Source: Streptomyces triticisoli (GTDB lineage: Bacteria > Actinomycetota > Actinomycetes > Streptomycetales > Streptomycetaceae). From it: a stretch of 33,451 nucleotides of DNA. A program made the translations under genes and the position numbers. This document shows, piece after piece, positions 22,900 to 29,803 of this stretch (position 1 is its first letter; each line of letters begins with the position of its first letter). The notes beneath the pieces were generated by a model that searched no databases, was not told the DNA's origin, and saw only the letters and a program-made list of their open reading frames with translations. The stretch is from positions 1 through 33,451 of the forward strand of contig NZ_QFDQ01000205.1 in assembly GCF_003270085.1 (NCBI RefSeq). The letters are read 5' to 3'.

Positions 22900-24629
22900 C
22901 CAGCACAGGCATACGACTGCACGCGCCCGCGCCCGGGTGGTCCATCGCCGCGGACGTCGTGGTCGTCGGTTCCGGGGTGGCCGGCCTGACCGCCGCGCTG
23001 CGCTGCGAGGCCGCCGGCCTGACGACGGTCGTCGTGACCAAGGCCCGCCTCGACGACGGCTCCACCCGCTGGGCCCAGGGCGGCATCGCGGCGGCCCTAG
23101 GCGAGGGCGACACCCCCGAGCAGCACCTGGACGACACCCTGGTGGCCGGCGCGGGCCTGTGCGACGAGGAGGCCGTACGGCTCCTCGTCACCGAGGGCCC
23201 CGACGCGGTACGGCGGCTGATCTCGACCGGCGCGCACTTCGACACCGACGACGAGGGCGGCATCCAGCTCACCCGTGAGGGCGGCCACCACCGCCGCCGC
23301 ATCGCCCACGCGGGCGGCGACGCGACGGGCGCGGAGATCTCCCGGGCGCTCGTCGAGGCGGTACGCGCGCGTGGGGTGCGCACCGTCGAGAACGCGCTCG
23401 TCCTGGACCTGCTCACGGACGCCGACGGCCGCACCGCGGGCGTGACCCTGCACGTCATGGGCGAGGGCCAGCACGACGGCGTGGGCGCCGTGCACGCGCC
23501 CGCCGTGGTCCTGGCCACCGGCGGCATGGGCCAGGTGTTCTCCGCGACCACCAACCCGTCCGTGTCCACGGGCGACGGCGTGGCGCTCGCCCTGCGCGCG
23601 GGGGCGGAGGTCTCCGACCTGGAGTTCGTGCAGTTCCACCCGACCGTGCTCTTCCTCGGCGCCGACGCCGAGGGCCAGCAGCCGCTGGTCTCCGAGGCGG
23701 TGCGCGGCGAGGGCGCCCACCTGGTCGACGGCGACGGCGTGCGCTTCATGGTGGGACAGCACGAACTGGCCGAGCTCGCGCCCCGGGACATCGTCGCCAA
23801 GGGCATCATGCGGCGGATGCGGGAGCAGGGCGCCGAGCACATGTTCCTCGACGCCCGGCACTTCGGCGCGGACATGTGGGAGCGCCGTTTCCCGACCATC
23901 CTGGCCGCCTGCCGCGCCCACGGCATCGACCCGGTCACCGAGCCCGTCCCGGTCGCCCCGGCCGCCCACTACGCCTCCGGGGGCGTGCGCACCGACTCCC
24001 ACGGCCGGACGACCGTGCCCGGTCTGTACGCGTGCGGCGAGGTGGCCTGCACCGGCGTGCACGGCGCCAACCGGCTCGCCTCCAACTCCCTGCTGGAGGG
24101 GCTGGTGTACGCCGAGCGCATCGCCGCCGACATCGCGCGGGAGCGGGCGGACAACGGCCTCCACGCGCGTGTGCCGCAGCCCGTGGCACATCCGGAGACG
24201 CCGGCGCACCCCCTGCTCGCCCCCGAGGCCCGGTTCGTGATCCAGCGGATCATGACCGAGGGCGCGGGCGTCCTGCGCTCCGCCGCGTCCCTGGCCACGG
24301 CCGCCGACCGGCTCGAGCGGCTGCACGCCGAGGCCCGCGGCGCCCTGGAGGAGAACGGCAAGACCGCCGAACCCGGCGTGGACACCTGGGAGACCACCAA
24401 CCTCCTGTGCGTGGCCCGCGTCCTGGTCGCCGCCGCCCGGCTGCGCGAGGAGACCCGCGGCTGCCACTGGCGTGAGGACCACGCCGAGCGCGACGACACC
24501 CACTGGCGCCGCCACATCGTCGTACGGCTGGATCCGGACCGTACGACGGCGGTGCACACCACCGACGACGCAGACTTCCCCCCGACCCGCCCCGAGGCCC
24601 TCGTGGCCCCGCGTCCCCTGGAGCAGTGA
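22896..24629 (+). CDS. nadB: L-aspartate oxidase
   Basis: FAD-dependent oxidation of L-aspartate to iminoaspartate, first step of de novo NAD synthesis. The 577-residue protein has the dinucleotide loop VVVVGSGVAGLTAAL near residue 22 and STRWAQGGIAAAL. GGHHRRRIAHAGGDATG and LATGGMGQVFSATTNP follow, then the active-site block EFVQFHPTVLF, the strongly conserved HYASGGV, and GLYACGEVACTGVHGANRLASNSLLE. A helical C-terminal domain closes it. GTG 22896 overlaps the panC stop as GTGA, with GGAG 9 bases upstream. It is followed directly by nadC. The partner quinolinate synthase gene nadA is not in the window. Confidence 0.96.
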   Translation: MTSTGIRLHAPAPGWSIAADVVVVGSGVAGLTAALRCEAAGLTTVVVTKARLDDGSTRWAQGGIAAALGEGDTPEQHLDDTLVAGAGLCDEEAVRLLVTEGPDAVRRLISTGAHFDTDDEGGIQLTREGGHHRRRIAHAGGDATGAEISRALVEAVRARGVRTVENALVLDLLTDADGRTAGVTLHVMGEGQHDGVGAVHAPAVVLATGGMGQVFSATTNPSVSTGDGVALALRAGAEVSDLEFVQFHPTVLFLGADAEGQQPLVSEAVRGEGAHLVDGDGVRFMVGQHELAELAPRDIVAKGIMRRMREQGAEHMFLDARHFGADMWERRFPTILAACRAHGIDPVTEPVPVAPAAHYASGGVRTDSHGRTTVPGLYACGEVACTGVHGANRLASNSLLEGLVYAERIAADIARERADNGLHARVPQPVAHPETPAHPLLAPEARFVIQRIMTEGAGVLRSAASLATAADRLERLHAEARGALEENGKTAEPGVDTWETTNLLCVARVLVAAARLREETRGCHWREDHAERDDTHWRRHIVVRLDPDRTTAVHTTDDADFPPTRPEALVAPRPLEQ

Positions 24630-24634
24630 CACAA

Positions 24635-25612
24635 GTGAGCACCGAAGACCTTCCCCTCGCCCCGAACGGCGGCTGCGGCGACGGCTGTGCCTGCGGCGCG
24701 GAGGCCGACGAGGAGTACCTGGAGTGCGGGCTCGACCCCGCGCTCGCCCAGCTCCTGGCGGACGCCGGACTCGACCCGGTCGAGGTCGAGGACATCGCGA
24801 ACGTCGCCATCCAGGAGGACCTCGACCGCGGCGTGGACGTGACGACGGTCGCGACCATCCCCGAGGAGGCCGTGGCCACCGGTGACTTCACCGCCCGCGA
24901 GGCGGGCGTGGTGGCCGGTCTGCGCGTGGCCGAGGCCGTGCTGTCGGTCGTCTGCACGGACGAGTTCGAGGTCGAGCGGCACGTCGAGGACGGCGACCGC
25001 GTCGAGGCCGGGCAGAAGCTGCTGTCGGTCACCACGCGCACACGTGACCTGCTGACCGCCGAGCGCAGCGCGCTGAACCTGCTGTGCCGCCTGTCCGGCA
25101 TCGCGACCGCCACGCGCGCGTGGGCGGACGCCCTGGAGGGCACCAAGGCCAAGGTGCGCGACACCCGCAAGACCACGCCCGGTCTGCGCGCGCTGGAGAA
25201 GTTCGCCGTCCGGTGCGGTGGCGGTGTGAACCACCGCATGTCGCTGTCGGACGCGGCCCTGGTGAAGGACAACCACGTGGTGGCCGCCGGCGGTGTCGGG
25301 CAGGCGTTCAAGGCCGTACGGGAGGCGTTCCCCGAGGTGCCGATCGAGGTCGAGGTGGACACCCTGCACCAGCTGCGCGAGGTAGTGGACGCCGGCGCCG
25401 ACCTGATCCTGCTGGACAACTTCACGCCCGTCGAGTGCGAGGAGGCCGTGGCGATCACCGGCGGCCGGGCGCTGCTGGAGGCATCGGGCCGGCTCACCCT
25501 GGGCAACGCCCGTGCCTACGCCGAGACCGGCGTCGACTTCCTGGCCGTGGGGGCCCTGACCCACTCCTCGCCGATCCTGGACATCGGCCTGGACCTGCGC
25601 GAGGCGGAGTAA
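24635..25612 (+). CDS. nadC: Nicotinate-nucleotide pyrophosphorylase (quinolinate phosphoribosyltransferase) with a cysteine-rich N-terminus
   Basis: Decarboxylating transfer of phosphoribose from PRPP to quinolinate, giving nicotinate mononucleotide. The 325-residue protein has NVAIQEDLDRGVDVTT, the ERSALNLLCRLSGIAT helix and RDTRKTTPGLRALEKFAVRCGGGVNHR. KDNHV, IEVEVDTL and ILLDNFTP complete the barrel motifs. Unusual is an N-terminal extension of about 40 residues with GGCGDGCACG (Cys14, Cys18, Cys20), a C-x3-C-x-C pattern not needed by the enzyme. Start choice: GTG 24635 lies 11 bases after GGAG (24620-24623). GTG 24626 overlaps the nadB stop as GTGA but is only 2 bases from GGAG. Either is possible. 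Confidence 0.94.
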   Translation: MSTEDLPLAPNGGCGDGCACGAEADEEYLECGLDPALAQLLADAGLDPVEVEDIANVAIQEDLDRGVDVTTVATIPEEAVATGDFTAREAGVVAGLRVAEAVLSVVCTDEFEVERHVEDGDRVEAGQKLLSVTTRTRDLLTAERSALNLLCRLSGIATATRAWADALEGTKAKVRDTRKTTPGLRALEKFAVRCGGGVNHRMSLSDAALVKDNHVVAAGGVGQAFKAVREAFPEVPIEVEVDTLHQLREVVDAGADLILLDNFTPVECEEAVAITGGRALLEASGRLTLGNARAYAETGVDFLAVGALTHSSPILDIGLDLREAE

Positions 25613-25616
25613 CGGC

Positions 25617-26414
25617 ATGCTCCTGACGATCGACGTCGGCAACACGCACACGGTCCTGGGTCTGTTCGACGGGGAGGACATCGTCGAGCACTGGCGCATC
25701 TCCACGGACGCGCGCCGCACGGCCGACGAGTTGGCGGTGCTGCTGAACGGCCTCATGGGCATGCACCCGCTGCTGGGCGACGAACTGGGCGACGGCATCG
25801 ACGGCATCGCGATCTGCGCGACCGTGCCGTCGGTGCTGCAGGAACTGCGGGAGGTGACACGGCGCCACTACGGCGACGTGCCCGCGGTGCTCGTCGAACC
25901 GGGCGTGAAGACGGGCGTGCCGATCCTGTTCGACAACCCCAAGGAGGTCGGCGCCGACCGGATCATCAACGCGGTGGCGGCGAACGAGCTGTACGGCGGA
26001 CCGGCGATCGTCGTCGACTTCGGTACGGCGACGACGTTCGACGCGATCAGCGCGCGCGGGGAGTACGTCGGAGGGGTCATCGCGCCCGGCATCGAGATCT
26101 CCGTGGAGGCGCTGGGCGTCAGGGCGGCGCAGCTGCGGAAGATCGAGGTGGCCCGGCCGCGCAATGTGATCGGCAAGAACACGGTCGAGGCGATGCAGGC
26201 CGGGATCATCTACGGGTTCGCCGGGCAGGTCGACGGGGTGGCGCGCCGGATGGCCCGGGAGCTGGCCGACGATCCGGAGGACGTGACGGTGATCGCGACG
26301 GGCGGGCTGGCGCCGATGGTGCTGGGCGAGTCCTCGGTGATCGACGAGCACGAGCCGTGGCTGACGTTGATCGGCCTGCGGCTGGTTTATGAACGGAACA
26401 TGTCACGCCTCTGA
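25617..26414 (+). CDS. coaX: Type III pantothenate kinase
   Basis: Phosphorylates pantothenate in the first step of CoA synthesis. The 265-residue protein is of the acetate/sugar-kinase fold CoaX type: phosphate-binding DVGNTHT at 6-12, EPGVKTGVP, GADRIINA with catalytic Asp114, and DFGTATTFD at 134-142. GGVIAPGIEIS and IATGGLAP follow. ATG 25617 is four bases after the nadC TAA, with GGAG 8 bases upstream. It ends the DUF2520-panC-nadB-nadC-coaX unit, linking pantothenate and NAD synthesis. CoaX enzymes are insensitive to CoA feedback, a family property. No clear terminator follows in the 81 bases before the next gene. Confidence 0.95.
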   Translation: MLLTIDVGNTHTVLGLFDGEDIVEHWRISTDARRTADELAVLLNGLMGMHPLLGDELGDGIDGIAICATVPSVLQELREVTRRHYGDVPAVLVEPGVKTGVPILFDNPKEVGADRIINAVAANELYGGPAIVVDFGTATTFDAISARGEYVGGVIAPGIEISVEALGVRAAQLRKIEVARPRNVIGKNTVEAMQAGIIYGFAGQVDGVARRMARELADDPEDVTVIATGGLAPMVLGESSVIDEHEPWLTLIGLRLVYERNMSRL

Positions 26415-26495
26415 GAGGGTGTCGCGTCTGGCCCAGGAGCGGCTCCGAGCGCGCCGCATGTCGGGTTTGTCCGACTGGCGCCGTATGGTCGGCCC

Positions 26496-27848
26496 ATGCC
26501 CACGCCATACGGAACCCGCGGCGGCATGGCGTTCGGCGCGGAGGAGCTGCGTGTGCTCCGCCGCGCTCTCGCCCTCGCCGTTCAGTCCCGTCCCGCCGGC
26601 GCCGAGGACGTGCGGGACTGTCTCCGGCTCGCCGAGTCGCTCGACGAGGCGGTGCGCGAGGGCGCCCGGCTGCGCGCGTTCCTGCTGGCCGACCTCGCCC
26701 GCTACCGCGCCGCCCTCCCCGGCACGGCGGCCGCCTATCTGACCCTCCTCGAGGAGTGCCTGCACGCCGGCCACCGCCCCACCCCCGACGACGTGACCGC
26801 CCTCCAGGCCCTGCGCGGCAACCCGACCGCCGCCTCCCTCCTCCCCAGGGCCCGCGCAACGGTCCCCACCGCCCGCACCGCCCCGACCGGCCGAGCTCCC
26901 CGCACGACGCCGACCGGCCCACCGACGGACGCCACGCCACCGCCGGCTTCCGCCCCGCCGCCTGCTTCCGGAGTGCCACCCGGCCCTGACGTCCAGGCCG
27001 ACCCCACCACACGGACCGCGCACACGCGGCTCCCGGTGGGCACCGGTCCGGTGCGGCCGGCCGCTCGCCCGGTGGCGGCCGTGCCGGCGGCGGGGGGTGC
27101 TTGCTCGGCGTCTGTCGTGCCGGCGGGGGTGACCGCTTCCACCTTGCCGGCTGTCTCCGCGATGCCGACCGGTCCTGGCGCAGCGACCGGCCCCGCCGCG
27201 CGGACCGCTCACCCGCAGCCCGGCACGACCACCGGTCCGGTCGGGCAGGCCGCTCGCCCGGTGGCGCCGACTGCTCCCACGCCGTCGCCCGGCCCCGCCG
27301 CGCGGACTGTGCACACGCGGCTCACGGTGGCGGCCGGTCCGGGGGCGGCTTCCGGCTCGCCGGCTGCTTCCGTGTGGTCGGTGGGCCGTGCCGTGGCGGC
27401 AGGTTCCGCTGCGCGGGCCGCTCGCCCGACGGCCGTCGGGACGGCTGCTTCCGCGGGGGTGGGCAGTCCCGTCGCGACACCCGTTCCTGTCGCGCCCGCC
27501 GTCCCCACGGAGCCGGTCGGACAGCCGAAGCCCGTTGCAGGCTGCCCGACCAGCCCCGGTTCCGTCGTCGCTCAGGGACTTGCGGGGGCGGGTGGTGGGG
27601 AGGAGCCGGACAAGGAGCCGGCGGTGGAGCCCGGGAAGCGGCCCGCTCCCGCTCGGCCGGGGACGCCGGAGCCCGGGCGGCGGCCCGTGCCCACGCCGGG
27701 GGAGGTGTTCCCGCGGCGGAAGCCGGGTGCACCGGCCGGGAAGCCGCGGCAGCGCCTCGCGGCGGCGCAGCCCTCCGGGGCACCCCACCGTCGCCCGGCT
27801 ACTCTGGACTCATGGACTACGTCTCCGCACTCGTTCCGTCGGCCGTGA
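26496..27848 (+). CDS. Conserved hypothetical protein with helical N-terminus and long Pro/Ala/Thr-rich tail
   Basis: A 450-residue protein of unknown function. Only the first 115 or so residues look folded: ELRVLRRALALAVQSRPAGAEDVRDCLRLAESLDEAVREGARLRAFLLADLARYRAALPG and LTLLEECLHAGHRPTPDDVTALQALRGNP form a run of amphipathic helices. The rest is disordered Pro/Ala/Thr/Gly sequence with three degenerate copies of a unit resembling R-T-x-H-x-x-L/P...GP, around 27005-27085, 27195-27285 and 27295-27350. A basic C-terminal segment RRKPGAPAGKPRQRL follows. ATG 26496 has TATGGT (26484-26489) 6 bases upstream and no ribosome-binding site, fitting a leaderless message. Its end overlaps the next gene by 37 bases. 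Confidence 0.72.
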   Translation: MPTPYGTRGGMAFGAEELRVLRRALALAVQSRPAGAEDVRDCLRLAESLDEAVREGARLRAFLLADLARYRAALPGTAAAYLTLLEECLHAGHRPTPDDVTALQALRGNPTAASLLPRARATVPTARTAPTGRAPRTTPTGPPTDATPPPASAPPPASGVPPGPDVQADPTTRTAHTRLPVGTGPVRPAARPVAAVPAAGGACSASVVPAGVTASTLPAVSAMPTGPGAATGPAARTAHPQPGTTTGPVGQAARPVAPTAPTPSPGPAARTVHTRLTVAAGPGAASGSPAASVWSVGRAVAAGSAARAARPTAVGTAASAGVGSPVATPVPVAPAVPTEPVGQPKPVAGCPTSPGSVVAQGLAGAGGGEEPDKEPAVEPGKRPAPARPGTPEPGRRPVPTPGEVFPRRKPGAPAGKPRQRLAAAQPSGAPHRRPATLDSWTTSPHSFRRP

Positions 27849-28000
27849 TGGCCGTGTTCTTCATCGCTGTGGTCAGGGTGATCGTGAAGTCCCAGGGCGG
27901 GGCCGCGAAGGCCAAGGAGGACGCGGCCGTGGACGCCGCCATCGCACGGGCGAAGAGCGGCCCCCAGACCTCCGGGACCACCGCCTCCACCGACGCCTGA
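27812..28000 (+). CDS. Small single-span membrane protein (62 residues)
   Basis: A 62-residue protein with one membrane helix at about residues 5-25 (VSALVPSAVMAVFFIAVVRVIV). A charged cytoplasmic stretch KSQGGAAKAKEDAAVDAAIARAKSG and a short polar tail follow. I do not recognise a function, though similar short proteins are common in Streptomyces. ATG 27812 is exactly 6 bases after TACTCT (27800-27805) with no ribosome-binding site, the clearest leaderless arrangement in the window. It starts inside the 3' end of the preceding gene in another frame. A canonical terminator follows at 28015-28055, so it is probably transcribed alone. Confidence 0.82.
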   Translation: MDYVSALVPSAVMAVFFIAVVRVIVKSQGGAAKAKEDAAVDAAIARAKSGPQTSGTTASTDA

Positions 28001-28014
28001 AGGACGCCTGACGC

Positions 28015-28055
28015 GGCGTACGACCCCTGCTCCGGTGGGCCGTACGCCCTTTTTG
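28015..28055 (+). terminator. Intrinsic terminator after the small membrane protein
   Basis: GGCGTACG (28015-28022) pairs with CGTACGCC (28041-28048). An inner CCC/GGG extension follows after one mismatch, with a 10-base loop. The stem is followed by C and five Ts (28050-28054). It is the only hairpin here with a proper T-run. Confidence 0.85.
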
Positions 28056-28063
28056 TCCCCGTT

Positions 28064-28093
28064 TGGCGCTGAAAGCGCACGTTCAGCACGCCA
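28064..28093. promoter_or_regulatory. Imperfect dyad upstream of the BlaI-type gene
   Basis: TGGCGCTGAA (28064-28073) and TTCAGCACGCCA (28082-28093) are inverted copies, differing by a 2-base insertion. They lie 18-47 bases before the -10-like TAGGGT (28111-28116). The position would suit an operator of the adjacent regulator. I cannot match it to a known BlaI box. Confidence 0.3.
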
Positions 28094-28124
28094 TTGCCGG
28101 GATCTCCTACTAGGGTGTCGAGAT

Positions 28125-28670
28125 GTGCCTCGGCCCTTGGGAGAACTCGAAGACGCGGTCATGACGCGGGTGTGGAAGTGGAACCGCCCGGTGACCGTCC
28201 GGGAAGTCCTGGAAGACCTCCAACGGGAACGCACCATCGCGTACACCACCGTGATGACCGTTTTGGACAATCTCCATCAGAAGGGCTGGGTGCGCCGCGA
28301 GGCGGAGGGCCGGGCCTATCGATATGAGGCCGTCTCCACCCGCGCCGCCTACGCCGCCGCACTGATGAACGAGGCCTGGTCCCGCAGCGACAACGCGGCC
28401 GCCGCTCTCGTCGCCTTCTTCGGCATGATGAGCGACGAACAGCGGCAGGCCCTGCGAGATGCCGTACGCATGGTGGAAGGCGGCACCGAAGTCCCCGCCC
28501 CCGGCCCCGAAGAACAGCCCGCCGAACAGCCCGCCGAACAGCCCGCCGAAGAGCCCGCCGAAGACTCCTCCGAAGTCCCGGAAGTCATGGGGGAAGTCCC
28601 GGATACCGCCGAAGCCGCGGATACCGGTGACGAGAACCCCGACTCGGCGCCGGGCGGCCGCGGGCGATAG
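28125..28670 (+). CDS. BlaI/MecI/CopY-family transcriptional regulator
   Basis: A 181-residue winged-helix repressor. The DNA-binding half is PRPLGELEDAVMTRVWKWNRPVTVREVLEDLQRERTIAYTTVMTVLDNLHQKGWVRREAEGRAYRYEAV, a full match to the Penicillinase_R family. It is followed by a helical dimerisation part (ALVAFFGMMSDEQRQALRDAVRMVEGG). Family members bind dyads and are released by proteolysis or metal. No BlaR/M56 protease gene lies beside it. The last 50 residues are an acidic Pro-rich tail with four EQPA/EEPA repeats, unusual for the family. GTG 28125 is 8 bases after TAGGGT (28111-28116) with little ribosome-binding site. Its TAG stop forms part of the next gene's -10 element. Confidence 0.9.
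   Translation: MPRPLGELEDAVMTRVWKWNRPVTVREVLEDLQRERTIAYTTVMTVLDNLHQKGWVRREAEGRAYRYEAVSTRAAYAAALMNEAWSRSDNAAAALVAFFGMMSDEQRQALRDAVRMVEGGTEVPAPGPEEQPAEQPAEQPAEEPAEDSSEVPEVMGEVPDTAEAADTGDENPDSAPGGRGR
28512..28559 (+). repeat. Four 12-base tandem repeats encoding EQPA/EEPA
   Basis: Three identical GAACAGCCCGCC units and one GAAGAGCCCGCC unit run in frame in the C-terminal tail of the BlaI-type regulator. They add an acidic Pro-rich linker and probably arose by slippage. Confidence 0.88.
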
Positions 28671-28679
28671 CGTCCGCTC

Positions 28680-29225
28680 ATGTCCGCAGAGCGTCCCGAA
28701 GAGCGTCCCGAAGAGACCGCAAAAGCCATCACCGTCCGGCGCGCCCGGACCAGCGATGTCCCGGCCGTGCGCCGACTGCTCGACGCCTACGTTCGCGACG
28801 GCATCCTGCTCGACAAAGCGACGGTGACCCTTTACGAGGACATCCAGGAGTTCTGGGTCGCCGAACGCGACGACAACGCGGAGGTCGTCGGCTGCGGCGC
28901 GCTGCACGTGATGTGGGAAGACCTGGCGGAAGTACGCACTCTCGCGGTGAAGCCGGGTCTGAAGGGCGCCGGCGTCGGACACCGGTTGCTGGAGAAGTTG
29001 CTTCAGACCGCACGCCGGCTCGGCGTTCGCCGCGTATTCTGCCTGACCTTCGAAGTGGACTTCTTCACCAAGCACGGCTTCGTGGAGATCGGCGAGACCC
29101 CGGTCGACACCGATGTCTACGTGGAGCTGCTGCGTTCCTATGACGAGGGCGTCGCGGAGTTCCTCGGTCTCGAACGAGTGAAACCGAACACCCTGGGTAA
29201 CAGCCGGATGCTTCTGCATCTGTGA
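28680..29225 (+). CDS. argA: N-acetylglutamate synthase, short GNAT-type (ArgA of the Rv2747 class)
   Basis: Transfers acetyl from acetyl-CoA to glutamate, the first step of arginine synthesis. The 181-residue protein is a single GNAT domain: VRRARTSDVPAVRRLLDAYVRDGILLDKATVTLYEDIQEFWVAE, GCGALHVMWEDLAEVRTLAV, then the acetyl-CoA loop KPGLKGAGVGHRLLEKLL and VFCLTFEVDFFTKHGFVEIGETPV. VKPNTLGNSRMLLHL closes it. It matches M. tuberculosis Rv2747 nearly end to end as I recall it, and lacks the kinase-like domain of E. coli ArgA. ATG 28680 is 6 bases after TAGCGT (28668-28673), whose TAG is the stop codon of the preceding gene. A leaderless message is likely. It stands apart from other arg genes. 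Confidence 0.85.
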   Translation: MSAERPEERPEETAKAITVRRARTSDVPAVRRLLDAYVRDGILLDKATVTLYEDIQEFWVAERDDNAEVVGCGALHVMWEDLAEVRTLAVKPGLKGAGVGHRLLEKLLQTARRLGVRRVFCLTFEVDFFTKHGFVEIGETPVDTDVYVELLRSYDEGVAEFLGLERVKPNTLGNSRMLLHL

Positions 29226-29347
29226 TCCACATTCTGCCCGGCTGACCGGGACCGCGTTCCCTATGTCCGAAACGCGCATGTTTCCGGACAGGATGAGCGG
29301 CTGGTCTCTCCCAGGGGTTTGTGTTTTCCTCGCAAAAGCGGTTTGCT

Positions 29348-29376
29348 TTCCGACGTACTGCTGTACTGCATATAAC
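29348..29376 (+). promoter_or_regulatory. lsr2 promoter with tandem GTACTGCW repeat
   Basis: TATAAC (29371-29376) is a strong -10. TTCCGA (29348-29353), 17 bases upstream, is a partial -35. Between them lie two adjacent copies of GTACTGCT/GTACTGCA (29355-29362 and 29363-29370). A transcript would begin near 29383, about 60 bases before the GTG. The surrounding 29280-29376 is unusually AT-rich for this genome, which suits autoregulation by Lsr2. Confidence 0.5.
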
Positions 29377-29442
29377 AGGGGACGGCGAAACGGCGGACAC
29401 CGACCACCTCCGGCCCTCACGTTATCGATGAAAGGAAATCCG

Positions 29443-29778
29443 GTGGCACAGAAGGTTCAGATCCTTCTTGTCGATGACCTCGACGGCAGCGAGGCGGACG
29501 AGACCGTGACGTTCGCGCTGGACGGCAAGACGTACGAGATCGATCTCACCACCGCCAATGCGGACAAGCTCCGTGGCCTTCTCGAGCCGTACCTGAAGGG
29601 CGGCCGGCGTCTCACGGGCCGCGCTGCGGGCGGGCGCGGAAGGGCGCGTGCCGCTTCTGTCGGCAGCCAGGACACCGCGCAGATCCGCGCCTGGGCGAGG
29701 GCGAACGGCTACGAGGTCAACGACCGCGGACGGGTCCCCGCGACCATCCGCGAGGCCTACGAGAAGGCGAACGGCTGA
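29443..29778 (+). CDS. lsr2: Lsr2 nucleoid-associated, AT-rich DNA silencing protein
   Basis: A 111-residue xenogeneic silencer that bridges AT-rich DNA and represses horizontally acquired and specialised-metabolite genes. The N-terminal dimerisation domain has AQKVQILLVDDLDGSEADETVTFALDGKTYEIDL and ANADKLRGLLEPYL. A basic Gly/Arg/Ala linker follows (GRRLTGRAAGGRGRARAAS). The DNA-binding domain is IRAWARANGYEVNDRGRVPATIREAYEKANG, with the minor-groove RGR at residues 95-97. GTG 29443 has AAAGGA 6 bases upstream. The upstream ATG in the same frame at 29263 adds an unrelated Cys-rich stretch and is rejected. A perfect 10-bp hairpin follows the stop. The lsr2-clpC neighbourhood is shared with mycobacteria. 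Confidence 0.95.
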   Translation: MAQKVQILLVDDLDGSEADETVTFALDGKTYEIDLTTANADKLRGLLEPYLKGGRRLTGRAAGGRGRARAASVGSQDTAQIRAWARANGYEVNDRGRVPATIREAYEKANG

Positions 29779-29803
29779 CCCGGGGCCTACTCCAGGCCCC
29801 GGG
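29779..29803. terminator. Bidirectional terminator between lsr2 and the leftward unknown gene
   Basis: CCCGGGGCCT (29779-29788) and AGGCCCCGGG (29794-29803) form a perfect 10-bp stem with a 5-base loop. It begins directly after the lsr2 TGA. The leftward gene's TAG (29789-29787) lies at the top of the stem. It serves two convergent genes. Confidence 0.8.

Noticed and set aside
29263..29442. ATG 29263 as the start of lsr2
   Set aside because: It would add 60 Cys-rich residues foreign to Lsr2 and would place the promoter inside the gene. GTG 29443 has AAAGGA at proper spacing.
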